Shown here: piece by piece, positions 44,954 to 56,600 of the stretch | How positions within the stretch are numbered: the first letter of the stretch is position 1 | Layout of the letters: each line of letters starts with the position of its first letter | Assembly: GCA_963942565.1 (NCBI GenBank) | Contig: OZ012694.1 | Location: 31,415,357 to 31,479,356, forward strand | Direction of reading: 5' to 3' | Source of the DNA: Maea johnstoni | Taxonomy: Eukaryota; Annelida; Polychaeta; Spionida; Magelonidae | DNA length: 64,000 nt | Program-made: the position numbers and the translations under genes | The notes under the pieces: model-generated | What the model was told of the DNA's origin: nothing | What the model saw: the letters and a program-made list of their open reading frames with translations, nothing else | Database searches by the model: none

Positions 44954-45440
44954 TGTAAAATATTGTATCCCATAATTTTACGATGTTTCCAGGTTCACCC
45001 ACATTGAAGTGGTGGGGTTTAAATAATATACTCAGTCTTCCATTCTACATCTTTATTTCTATCTCAAATTATACATCACAGCCAGGTGCTGGTGTTTCTC
45101 TTCTCACAACCCACCGACCCCACTGAGTCTTCCCGACTAACTGACTGCTCTCATTCATAAGGCGTTATATGATATATGTTATGCTTTCTCTTGCAGTCAC
45201 GTACAGGGGTGGATACCGGTCAAAGTTTATCTTCGACTCGCTAATGGTCTATTGTCTTACCATGCCTATTAGTCTCGGGTGTCTTCCTTTCCAGCGCTGG
45301 GTGTTGCCAATTTAAATATACTTTTGCTTCATTAAACATGTCTGTTAAAATACATTCTCTGTGTGATCCCTTGCCGGCGCCACCACTATTAACCACTTAC
45401 CTTCCCATGCCTATCTCTAACATATATCCCATTCTTTACA
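44954..45440 (-). repeat. LTR, 487 bp
   Basis: Bounded by TGTAAA and TTTACA. A phrase inside (ggttcacccacattgaagtggtgg) has a relative near 48521-48545, so a related LTR may lie there. Confidence 0.6.
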
Positions 45441-45754
45441 AACTTGTCAATATGATCACATGTACACGAAGGAATGATACACTATATGATTGCCTAAGGA
45501 TTTCACCACTAACATTGAGTAAATATTTCTGCCCTCAGATTATATAGCAGGAAAGGGTTAGCTGCATACTATTCTAACCTTAAGCCATATATCACCTACA
45601 GATCAATTCTTAAAAGTCACCTGTTACTAAATAAAAGTACTATGGTTGTATCTTGGGATTTACTAAGGAAAGAAATGTAGACTTACCTTATGTTGTGCTG
45701 CTAACCTGGCAGTTACTTTCTGAGTCTAAGTCTGGGTTGACAAAAAAGAGTACC
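45441..45754. repeat. Direct repeat right of the LTR-element piece
   Basis: Second copy of 43734-44030, here continuing without interruption into the paralogue 1 remnant of A'. Confidence 0.8.
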
Positions 45755-45849
45755 TTCTTGATCATAGTGATATCCTAACACATACATCTCCATGAAGCTA
45801 AAGGAAGTTTCAAGGAGTGATCAACTAAAATATTAACAGATTCTATAGT

Positions 45850-46701
45850 TGTCAAAAATATGTAAATATTTGCTTAAATACTACTAGTAGAATGTCTAAT
45901 TATTTGCCTAAATATTACTTGCAGAACACAATAGTAAAAAAGTGTAAAGTGAAGCAATTTACAGACAAAGATTTTTAATGCAATTATTTTTCAAGAAAAT
46001 GAGTGAGATGAAAAAGGTTCTTACCCTGAATGTGATACTGGTACCTAAAATGCTTTTTCTTCTTGCATATAATCCAAATTGGTTCAGCCATAGAGGATGA
46101 AGTTACACACACTTTGCTTCCAAAATGCTGTGGCTTGTTACAATTACAAAATCATCTCTGGCTAATACCACAGTGCATTAGCTTAAGTACCTATCCAGGA
46201 TTTTACAAATATGGTAAGGTATTTGTCTTTGAAGAATATATGAATAATTAACTCATATTCCATAAGATGTATGCAATATGTAAAGGGGTGATAGAAGTGG
46301 CCTTCTGGTATTTGACAATAACAACAATATAATTTGTCAACCAATAATTTCCATTGTGTATCTGCAGAACTAGCTAGTGTATTTTTAAAAGTTTAAGCAC
46401 TATAAACATATAAGAATTGTTCTAGAAATGCAAGCTAGAGTGGTTCTTGAAATACCTGAGTTTTAGAAATGGTTTATCTATATACTGCTGTCAAGACTTC
46501 TCTTATTTGTTACTGTAAAGGGGCTGGGCAACACTTGTTCTGCTCCTGGATATAGTTTGAAATATCTGTATTCCCCTGTTACTACATTTACCAACATCAA
46601 TCCTTAAGCAAGATTTACTTTGAAAACCTCTCCATGAGTCTTTAAAGCTATTTTGTAAACATACTTTATAAATGATGCAATTTTTTCTTGTACATTATTT
46701 A
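45850..46701. other. Fossil B-like terminal repeats, then gene-free DNA
   Basis: The first 100 bp contains aaatatttgcttaaatactac, as in the right end of fossil B. The rest shows no gene. Confidence 0.4.
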
Positions 46702-47104
46702 TGTAACCGATGAGTGGAGCCTCTATTTGTTGTAATATATATTTATTGGTCTTCGTATGAAGTACACTTAATCTCACTCTTCCTCACTCTCTCGCTGTCT
46801 GTCTATGCCAGCCGACAGGCCCGCTATTTAAAGGGAAAGGAGTTGGGCCTACATATGGCCATGAGCCAAGGTTACAGCCCAAATGCCAACTCCCTTCCTC
46901 TTTCTCCAGACTTCCTGGGGCCTACATATTTATACAAAGCCCTAATTGGTATCTAAACATTATGATCTTACTAAAACCAAGTCTGCTAATTGACAACACT
47001 GGGCAACAAAAGTTAGTAAGGGTTCAGCACTGGTTGACATAGACAAGACAATAGGCAGAGGAATTAAACCTTACACTTGCACCAGAGTACCCTGCCTTGT
47101 TACA
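46702..47104. repeat. LTR-like repeat, 403 bp, right copy
   Basis: Begins TGTAACCGAT and ends CCTTGTTACA, same orientation as 9473-9877, and shares long blocks such as ttatttaaagggaaaggagt-type text and ggttacagcccaaatg. Together the pair brackets the virus-like block. No target duplication found. Confidence 0.55.
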
Positions 47105-47269
47105 TTCAAATGGTTTACTGGTTGATTAAATGTTTTGGTTATATTTCCTGTCCCCTCATTTTGCATTATGTTTATCATATTCCTATTGTAAAGGAAAGTT
47201 TATTTCCTCTGCTCCTATTCATGAATCTTTAATTTCTTATTTTTCAACAATTCTAGATCAGGGTACTTA

Positions 47270-47800
47270 CATTCACATTATGTCTTTGTTATTATGGTCT
47301 TTCATATATCTTTGAAATACATTTTTCTTTGAGAATGTTAATGGACATTGGTCACAAAGATATTTTTGTACATTTTGCTATTTTCTTTGTACATATTTAT
47401 GTGAAGAAGTATTCTGATTACATTTTTCACACAATTCAGTCTTTTAGGTACGCAGCTTTCTTTGGTTTGGTAAAGGTTTTACCACACATTTGACTTATAA
47501 TTGTACCCATACAATTCCTTATATGTCTATGGCAGTTGGATCAATCAGAGAACTTTTTCACACTCTATATTTAAATGATCTTTATTGCATATAAGTTCAT
47601 GACAAACTTGTTCCCTCTCAGTAAGAAGTAATTTATTTCATCTAGCACATTTAGAATTTGTGGAGTTTTGGATGTGGTCCTCTTTTGACTTAAAATCCTG
47701 AGAAAAACCACAAGATCTGTGGTATTTCAATGCAAGGTGTGAATAAAAGGCTTTAATACGATTTGGTCATAATATCCTATCTTAATTCATTTTGTTGATG
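47270..47800 (-). pseudogene. C2H2-like relic
   Basis: On the - strand short readable phrases with paired Cys (MCGKTFTKPKKAAYL, LCEKCNQNTSS, LCDQCPLTFSKKNVF) occur in sequence. This resembles a decayed multi-zinc-finger frame and may belong to another fossil B relative. Low confidence. Confidence 0.3.
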
Positions 47801-47929
47801 ATAATGTCCTATCTTTATTCATTTTGTTGATGATAATGTTTTTGCATCTGAAAAGAAAAAAATTAAAAGGAATGATAATAATAATAATATCATGGATTAC
47901 TGTAACATTATATGGTAAATAGGATATAA

Positions 47930-48660
47930 AAAGATGATAATTTCTTCCTGTCTAGTGTTACCTTCCTATCACCGATTCAATTTACTAACCGCACAGTCTA
48001 ATCCCGGCTCTGATACTATTCAATACCAATTATCTGATGCAATAATTGCTTGCAGAGGTTGTCAAAAACCTTTGCTGTTCTTGCCTTTTAGATTTGTCAG
48101 TGAAAGGTTGTGCATCAGTAGTTCTTTCAGAGCTTTTGTTAGGTAGATTACTGACACATTTATGTGGGCAGGAGCTGCATAGACAGCTAGGTTGTTGCAT
48201 TAATAGGAAAAGGCTTTTAAGGTGTGTGTGCTAAGTCCTCTCTTTTGTAAACATATCTGCAACGAGTCTGCCTCACAGATCCTTTTAATAGATAATAGCT
48301 TGAGGCCTTGGTTACTTTCCCAGTGTCCCAACATTCCCTTGACCTTGATCCTGCATTCTTCATTTGTAAGTACCTGTGCACTTATGGTGGCGAAAAACCT
48401 AACAGAGGTTGTATTCATGTCCTAGTCGGCCCAGAGTCCACTACTGGAGACCCAGTTTTATGATGCCCAATTATTTCTGTAAAATTTTGATGGTACTTTT
48501 ACAAATAATTCACAGGTTCACCCACTTTGAAGTGGTGAGATTTATGGGCAACAAGCATAGAACTGTTTTGCATTTTATTTCCGATTATATTCTACAATCG
48601 TGGAAACTGCTTCCATTACAGTTACATGCAATCTCCAATAATATATATTGATTACTTCTA
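47930..48660 (-). repeat. Possible LTR-retroelement remnant
   Basis: The part at 48480-48600 shares caggttcacccac.ttgaagtggtg with the LTR at 44954-45440. The neighbouring sequence (48200-48420) has an open frame of unknown nature. Limits are unclear. Confidence 0.3.
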
Positions 48661-49707
48661 TATTGTCTGTCCTTAAAACTGGTGCTGAGGTGTGAAAAGA
48701 TGTTCCTAATATACTTTTGTGTTCAATTGTTTAAAAAGCTTTGAATATATTTTCAGTTATCCCATTTATATTTAAAATGCCTAGGTGGTGTGACTATATT
48801 GAACTATTAAACAAAAGAAACCTTTTAATTGATAATTCTTTATGCATAATGACTTCACAAGACTTCATATTTTTAAAAATTAGGGAAGTTAAAAAGATTA
48901 ATTTGTGAATCCTAGACTTCATCCCTGATTCAAATAACTTCCCACACTGGTGTATGGCTTTCGTTTACTATATATTAGCTGGCCATTTACATGTTAGAGA
49001 GGTTGCCTTTTGACATTGCTTGAATTAATTGACTGACAATTTTACTGTGGTTCTGTATTGTTTTCTCATAAAACATAGAAATATGTGTTCACTTGTATCA
49101 GAGACCTGTATACCTGCTTACATAAAAGTCTGTTGGTTCTAAGAATGTGAATAAAAAACTATTTTAGAATACAAATAAGTATGTGTTATAGTATATTATG
49201 TGTACTTGTGAAATGAAAATACATCCACACATTTTAAAATTACTTTCTCTTGAATCCAAATATTTTGTATTATGGTATGACATCCATGTGAAATAGAAAA
49301 TATATTCATGGACTTTCCATTTTTCAAGAAAAACATTTCCCATGTAAGATTGATGAGGACAAGGAAGACAGCCTATGGCCAAAAAGAGGAAGGCTTCTGC
49401 CGTAGCATTGATTCAATAAACTAATAGGTATGAAATTCTACAAATGCATAAATGATCGGCTCTGTACAATACTTGTGATATCTCAACCTTTTTATGCATG
49501 TAGCAGCCAAAACTGCCCTATCATTTGACTGCTATCTCTCCATAAAATTAATTTTCAGAAAATATTTCGAAGTGAAATGTAAATCCCAAACTCATAAACA
49601 ATCCTCCCTCAAATATTTTTCCAATACATGCTTTATTCCAAAGTTATTCTCAAAAGTATCATAGATCCAGACAACTCTTGCCACGGAGATCTGCAGGCAT
49701 GAGTAGG
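48661..49707. other. Intergenic, no gene seen
   Basis: AT-rich sequence without supported gene or repeat. Confidence 0.4.
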
Positions 49708-49917
49708 TTAACCCTTCCAATGATAAGGCCACTTTCATCCAAAGAATATGGGCAAAGATTTTTGAAAACCGTCTAAACCCTGTCACGTTGGTATTTGTTG
49801 GAAGCTCTTGGTGAGTACTCTCAGATGAGTACCCATGTGCCAGGGTTTCAGTCATTTTTAAGAATTTCTGCATCATTTTGTATTGGCCAAATTATCCATC
49901 AGTAGCATAAGGGTTAA
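49708..49917. repeat. CCCTTCCAATG element, full copy
   Basis: 210 bp bounded by TTAACCCTT and AAGGGTTAA. Inner sequence as in the copies at 3590 and 6592. The TTAA at each outer edge could be part of the target site. Confidence 0.65.
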
Positions 49918-50567
49918 ATAGCCATTTACTCACATAGTTAGATAAAAATGTTTATCAAATGATCAGAAATAAAATCTGATGGTCACTTTAAATTAAGAAG
50001 ATTGTGAGACTTATGTAAACAATTTAAAAAAATTAAGATAATAGGGAAAGGTTGATAAGATATTTTACTAATAAGGTATAACCCTTTGTTCATTCTGACA
50101 ATGTCTTTGATTGACCTTAACAATTATGAATTATATCTATAAATTTCAATGTAACCAATAACAGATATAATAAAAGAAAACAAGTTAAAATAAAAGCAAC
50201 TTTATTAACTAGATTTTAGAGAGAAAACAACTCCTTAACAATAGCTCAATATTATCCAGATACATTTCTAAAAGTACCAAATTATTTTGAAAAGAAATGC
50301 TTCAAAGGTGGAATATCACACTATCAATTTTTGGTCCATTATTTGACAAATAACTCAAATCAGTTATATGATGCTTTGGAACTTAATACCTATATGTACA
50401 AAACAAAGCATTATGATATTTAATAGTGACTTTTAAGTGTTTTTCCTGATTCACCAAATAACAGGTTCAACTCTATCTACTCTATAAAGACAACTGTACG
50501 CGTTTAATTTACATGCAGGTAAACAGCATATAAAAAAGCAAGAATTAAACACATTCAAATCTAAACT
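49918..50567. other. Intergenic, no gene seen
   Basis: AT-rich stretch without supported features. Confidence 0.4.
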
Positions 50568-50766
50568 TAGGCCTAGGAAAAAATATTGTTTGTTTCCTGT
50601 AACAATCCGTAAAAAATAGGGTCGGTAAGTCGGTAAAATATTTTATTTTGGATTATATTTTTGTTCAAGAATGTATGTTTTATGCATCTTTTTTGTTAAC
50701 ATGGAGTTGAATAAAAACTGGTTGGGGTAGGGTTACAGGAAACAAACAACTTTTTTTTAGGCCTTA
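50568..50766. repeat. TAGGCC-ended MITE, copy 5
   Basis: 199 bp from taggcctagg to ttttaggcctta. Keeps tttgtttcctgtaac and ggttacaggaaacaaac as inner inverted arms. Opposite orientation to copies 4 and 6. Confidence 0.7.
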
Positions 50767-52235
50767 GATGAATATCCACTTTCAACACCCCACTGAAAAT
50801 GCTGCCAACTAAGCATACGTCCACTCTCAACACCCCCCCTACAAACGCTGTCCAATGACACTCTCTGATTTAATTCCTAATGATATTTCAAATAAAACCA
50901 AATGCTTCTCAGTCAAACATACTTTGTCAATTTAGCACTGTCGACCTTGAGAAGCTGGTAGCATTAGAATATAAAATATTTGAAGAAATGTCAATCAAGG
51001 TACAGCAAAGAACTCCCCGTCTACTATTCTGTAAAATGGTTCTTAATTCCACAGTTATTATCTAAAGTATATCCAGATGACAAATGTATAAAGAACCTTG
51101 AACACATGAATGGATATATAGAATTACTACTAGTATGCAGCATATTCATATTCAAGCTGTATAAAGAACCTGTTAAACCAAATCAAAGGAGTTGAAAAAA
51201 TAGATGGCCTGTTTGTGGTTTCCAAGCCAGCCTTTTCACAAACCCCACCAACTGTCAAAGATGTTTTATTAGACTCAGGTGTCATCAATAGGCAATATAA
51301 GCCATGCAAATAAATACTTTTTAAAAGAAAACGATTTTCCCTCTCCAAACAACCAAAATCATGACAGAAGAGCCCTGAATATATTCATTATATAGGCACA
51401 GGAACAGTGCAACATAAATCAGTATCTATAAGTTGCCGTAAAATATTACTATAATGAGAATACGTTGGAAAAATCAAATTGCTCCTCACTAGAAAAATCA
51501 AAGAAGAGGCCAACTGACTGATTATGTAACCACAAATAGAACACCATTTTTGGCCAGGACAATAAGATTGTGATTTCCTTTCCAGCACTGCAATGAACTT
51601 ATCTCATTCAAACTATAACATAAGGATGCTTCATTTATATAAAGAAGCATAAGTATACTACATAATTATTTCAAGCTATAATGTAAGTACAGTTCAATTC
51701 ATATACTCAGAAGCATAATTATACTTCATAAGTACACAATAATACACTCCTTGTACCCCAAGAAGCAAATAACTGCATCAAAATATCTAGTGTACATAAC
51801 GTACTTCACGAAATATAATGAAAGGCACTCTTTTCAAATCAAACATCAACCAAGCTTTTTCTTTCAGTGTTAATTTTTGGCAAATTAAATGTGTGTATAT
51901 AAACATTGAGATGCCACATTAAAATAATGCCAACTCTGAAATAGTCTAGTTACTGTCCCTTCCATGACCATACACAAGGCTCAACGGCCACCAAAATCAT
52001 CTTGGAGTCCAGCAGGGCAATTTGGATCAGAAATCAGGTTGCCCTGCCAGAAAATCGGGTTGCCCCGCTGACCCAAGAATATCTTAAAAAGAAAAGCGTC
52101 AACACAGTTATTTTCCTATCAATGGGGTTTAGGTTTCTCTTTAACATGCCATATTTTTGTGAAAAAATAAAGTCTGCACTCAGCACCACTAGGTTTTAGT
52201 GCCCACATACCCTCAGAATCAGGTACACTAGCAGG
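50767..52235. other. Intergenic, no gene seen
   Basis: No exon or repeat supported. Two short unrelated phrases about caacaccccac repeat near 50780 and 50830. Confidence 0.4.
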
Positions 52236-52842
52236 CAGGGTCTCAGCCAGGATTTTAAAATTGTGTGTCTGAAACAGCAATTCAAAAATGTCTGCCAGTC
52301 CAGATTAAGCTAATCGTCTACTTCAAATCCTTGTACCAACCACATTTAGTAGCCTTTTGTGTCAAAAAGGGTAATTTACACTCCAACCATTTCCTAGAAG
52401 GTGGTTTGTTAAGAAAAGATTTGGTCAATACCCAAAAGAAGTCAAAATTGAATTTTTTTACAGAACCTTTTGCCTGTCCAATAAGGATGTTTTCAAGATT
52501 CTCTCTGTCCAAAAGACAGGCTGAACAGTCCCTGCTGGCAAGATCAGCGACATAGCCAGGACCCATCTTTTGGACAGGCAGTTTCCTGAAAACCTCCTTT
52601 TTGGACAGGCAAAATTTTCTATGAAGAATATTCAATTTTGACTTTTGGAGTGTAATACCCAAATAGTTTCTTAACAAATCATCTTCTATGACATAGCTGA
52701 AGTGGAAAATGCCCTTTTTGAAACAACAGGTTATTAAATGTAGTTGGTATAAGGATTTGAAGTAGATTAGTTACTTAATCTGGCAGGGATTTTTGAATTT
52801 CTGTTTTGGACAGGCATTTTTTAAATCTTGGCTAAGACCCTG
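52236..52842. repeat. 607-bp foldback (inverted repeat) element
   Basis: Outer ends cagggtctcagccaggattt and its inverted counterpart aaatcttggctaagaccctg; each arm is about 300 bp (left arm to about 52545, right arm from about 52550) and carries the same blocks (cagcaatt/aatttctg, ctacatttagtagcc/ttaaatgtagttgg, gacaggctg/gacaggca) in inverse order. Single arms of the family lie at 2600, 7672 and 53909. No coding capacity. Confidence 0.8.
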
Positions 52843-53300
52843 GGCGGGATAAGTTCCTAACATGATCAACTTGCCCAATGTAGACAACCTCTAATAATAG
52901 GTTGGACCATGATTTTCATTCCCCAGTCTCTTGTTTCTCAATAAACAAAATCCTTATCAGTGTATTCTTTTAACTTCTTTTTTAAAGTTACATAGATCTG
53001 ATAGTTCAAGAGATAAAACAAGTCCCATACTTTACCCTCTTACTCTACAAAGGGTAGTTACCTCCAATTTATCACATTATTAGTAGAACAAGATTCCATG
53101 TAACATTCCAAGAAAAATGGTGAAGTAGACAAAGTATTTCTTTGTTGAAATATCTCATTACACAGTTAAGTTCCTCATGCTTTTAATTTCTAAGGGTATC
53201 AAACTTTGGCGGAAACAATAAATTAATTTTGTCATTATTCCGGACATGGTGGTATCACATATACTGACTATTTCAATTGTTCCATATAAGGAAAGTGTGT
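52843..53300. other. Intergenic, no gene seen
   Basis: Spacer between the foldback and the repeat array behind UNG. No gene supported. Confidence 0.4.
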
Positions 53301-53319
53301 TCAGTCTATTGTCGTTTCT

Positions 53320-53690
53320 TGTTATTCCATCTGTTGCCTTTTCAATAATTCGCTATCTTTTACTGCCATTTCATCTACTATACTATAGTCTTTTCCTTTC
53401 ACTGTCTGTTTTCTTGTCATTCCATCTGTCTCTTCCTTTCGATGTCTGTTTTCTTGTTATTCCACTTATTGTATTTTCCTGTAACTGTCTGTTTTCCTGT
53501 CATTCCATCTTTTGTGTTCTTCTATCACTGTCTGCTTTCCTGTTATTCCATCAATCGTCTTTTCCTGTAACTGTCTTCCTTTTATCCCATCCATTACCTT
53601 TTCCTGTCACTCCTTCTAATGTGTTTTCCCATTCTTCCATTTATTGTCTTTTCCTGTCACTCCATCTATTGTCTTTTACAACTATTCCTG
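53320..53690 (+). repeat. Minisatellite at the 3' end of UNG
   Basis: About seven units of 50-55 bp built on cctgtcattccatctattgtcttttcctgtcactgtctgttt. It ends at the UNG stop codon, so it forms the 3' UTR. A possible polyadenylation signal (AATAAA on the - strand, 53640-53645) lies in it. Confidence 0.75.
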
Positions 53691-56600
53691 GGCAGGTAAA
53701 TATGTCCAGTCTATTGTTTTCTTGCCCTGTTTCTTGAGAAGTTCATTGCACTGGGAGAAATGTTTGCAGCCGAAGAAGCCTCTGTGTGCAGAGAGGGGGG
53801 AGGGATGGGGGCCTTTCAGGATGTGGTGACGCCTCTGGAAAACACAATTAAAAAGTAACCACAAAATCGTTAGCCACTACACATTAACTACAGAACATAT
53901 GTCACGATAGGTCTTAGCCAGAATTTCAAAAATACCTGTCCAAAACAGTAATCCAAAATATCTGCCCGTCCAGATTTAGCCACTAATCTACTTCAATCCT
54001 TATACCAACTACATTTAATAGGCAATTGTGTCAAAAGAGCCAGTTTACACTTCAGCCATGTCATGAAAGATGGTTTGTAAGGATATATTTGGTTATTACC
54101 CCTCAAAAAGTCAAAATTGAAGATTCTTAATAGAAATTTTTGCCTGTCCAAAAAGGATGTTTTCAGGATACTGACTGTCCAAAGACAGGCAGGACAGGTC
54201 TTGGCTAAGTCCCTGCTGTCACGGTGCCATACCAACTCGGTGACATGTTAGGCCTAAAATGATAAGTTGTTTGTTTCTTGTAACCCTACCCTAACATGTT
54301 TTATATTTTAAAAAATCCCTACCTAAAGTTTTTTCAGCCCTCCTAACTCCCAATCAACGTAAAACAAGCATAAAACACACATTTTTGTCCAACAAAATTA
54401 ATGCAAAGAAAAAAAGATTTTAACAACCTACCCGGACCGTTACAGGAAACAAACAATTTTTTCTAGGCCTTATATCATAGCTTGAGACATATCTGTTTGA
54501 TGAATTATTAGGGCATTGCGATTTGACAATAAAAGTATCAGCACTGCATAGAATTACCAAAAGTTCCTAGAAGCAAATCGAGGTATTTTTAAATATGTAA
54601 TATCTAACACCTTTAAATTCACAAAGCCATTCACTTCAATCATATATATACAAATCAAGCTGTGTAAAGAATTAATGTATAAAGAATGACTAAAAGAATA
54701 CCTACTGAAATACAACTACCCAAAGATGTGTAAATATATAATTAACAATCTAGAGAGAAAAAGAGAGAGAGAGAGAGAGTTGCAATAAAATTGAGAATGC
54801 AACAGATATGTGCAAGAAATCTCAAAAGAATGAGAAAATGTATAAATGAAAGACAGGCAGAGGAAGACAGAATACAAAATAATCCAATATTCTGAATATA
54901 AGAAAAAGAAATTCAATACAGGGGAATTGAAAAAAGTGAGAATGCAAACAAACAGCACAGAAATGAAGAAAAAATAATTAAAATAAGATAATAATTTTCC
55001 TTATTAGATATCTAACTGTTACTGTGCAGTCGAAGTTTTATACTAAATTGTCAACATAGATTTGGCCTCAAAAGATTAATCATGGTTTCTCCAGCATACT
55101 TGATGTACAGTAAATGTTTGTAAGTTTTCTCTTCAGCACCATGATGTAGGGCTGTGCTCATCAGCCATTTTTTTGCGATCCGATTAATTGCCAAATTTTT
55201 CTCAATGTCGATTTTCTCGATTCGATTCTGTCGCGCGCGGTAGTGCTTGGAAAAGTGTGGTCGGGGCCAGACCAGCACCATGTAAAATACATTGCGTGGC
55301 CCTCTCCACACTTTTCGCGCGATAGTATCTATCGTAGTGCAGTTTCAATGGCGGCAGTCTGTGGCCGGCTCAGCGCCGCTGTCTTTTTAAAGAATAGGGT
55401 AGGCTCTTTTGTATTTTGGGGGTAGGGAAAACAATGGAGGTAGGGGGGGGGGGCCGTATCGAGTTCGGCAATCGATCTCCTCTCATGTTGAACATCGATC
55501 TTACGACTTTGCCGATCCATCGATGTCGTGCCTATCGAGCCCAGCCCTACCATGATGTGGGTTTTTTAAAATTTTACTAACCTTGTCTATTGAAGCACCC
55601 TTTTTCTGTGCATAGCCGCCCCAGAGAATGAAGACCACTCCCTCCAAATTCTTGTTGAGCCATTGGATGACCGCATTTGTGAACTGCTCCCAGCCTTTAT
55701 CCTTATGAGAGTTGGCATTGTGGGCCCGCACTGTCAGTACTGCATTGAGTAACAGCACACCTTGACAGAAATAAGAAAACATGAATCAACACATAATGAA
55801 CTGTTCCCAACCGGCCCCTGTCCTTACAAGAGTTGGCATTGTGGGCTCGCACTGTCATTACTGCATCAAGCAACAGCACACCTTGAGAGAGATAAGAAAA
55901 ACACCAAGAGTTAGCGCACAAAGAACTGCTCCATCACTTCACCGGCATAAGGTTTAACAAGTCAAGTACACAAGACTAGGTGCAGGTAAAAACCCTAAAA
56001 AAACCTTACCCTGTTCTGCCCAACCCACCAGGTAGCCATGCCCGGGGTGCTGAAACCCTTCAAAATTCAATGTCAGCTCCTTTAACCAGTCAAGTACACA
56101 AGACTAGGTGCGGGTAAAAACCTTAAAAAACCTTACCTTGTTCTGCCCAGCCCACCAGGTAGCCATGTCCGAAGTGCTGAAACCCTTCAATATCTGATGT
56201 CAGCTCCTTCAACAAGTCAAGTACAGACGACTAGGTGCAGGTAAAACCCTCAAAAACCTTACCTTGTTCTGCCCAACCCAATAGGTAGCCATGCCCGTGG
56301 TGCTGAAACCCTTCAATGTCCGATACACAAGACTAGGTGTAGGTAAAAACCCTACCTTGCTCTGCCCAGCCCACCAGGTAGCCATGCCCGTGGTGCTGAA
56401 ACCCTTCAATGTCCGATACACAAGACTAGGTGTAGGTAAAAACCCTACCTTGCTCTGCCCAGCCCACCAGGTAGCCATGCCCGGGGTGCTGAAACCCTTC
56501 AATGTCTGTTTTCAGCTCCTTGAACATGTTGACAAGACTCGGAGGGGGAGGCACTCCCTTCTGCACGCTGAAACACAGACCGTGGGCCTGCTGCGGGCCG

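Larger units (their letters stand above)
44031..45440 (-). mobile_element. LTR retrotransposon piece inside fossil A'
   Basis: Read on the - strand: LTR (44954-45440), primer-binding-like TGGCGACCTTGCCAGGAC at 44934-44951, leader, then a Gag start. The other end of the element is absent. Truncated fossil, probably Ty3/gypsy type. Confidence 0.6.
41000..45850 (-). mobile_element. Fossil A': reduced second copy of fossil A
   Basis: Begins agtcaataattacttaac as at 14002 and then follows A: spacer, the small protein (41403-41804), the 300-aa protein region (42050-42920), leader and first tandem repeats (to about 43600), a part of the Cys-rich frame (43600-43720), 140-bp spacer, and the end of paralogue 1. 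The polymerase and most of the long spacer are absent. An LTR-retrotransposon piece is inserted. Broken throughout. Confidence 0.7.

Noticed and set aside
9473-47104. One 37-kb LTR retrotransposon bounded by the two LTR-like repeats
   Set aside because: No shared target duplication, and the content between them is Polinton-like with no matching gag-pol in this orientation.
52318-52677. 119-aa frame on the - strand
   Set aside because: Lies wholly in the foldback element; the phrases repeat because the DNA does.
53246-53737. 163-aa Leu/Ser/Phe-rich frame that looks like membrane protein
   Set aside because: Translation of the minisatellite behind UNG.
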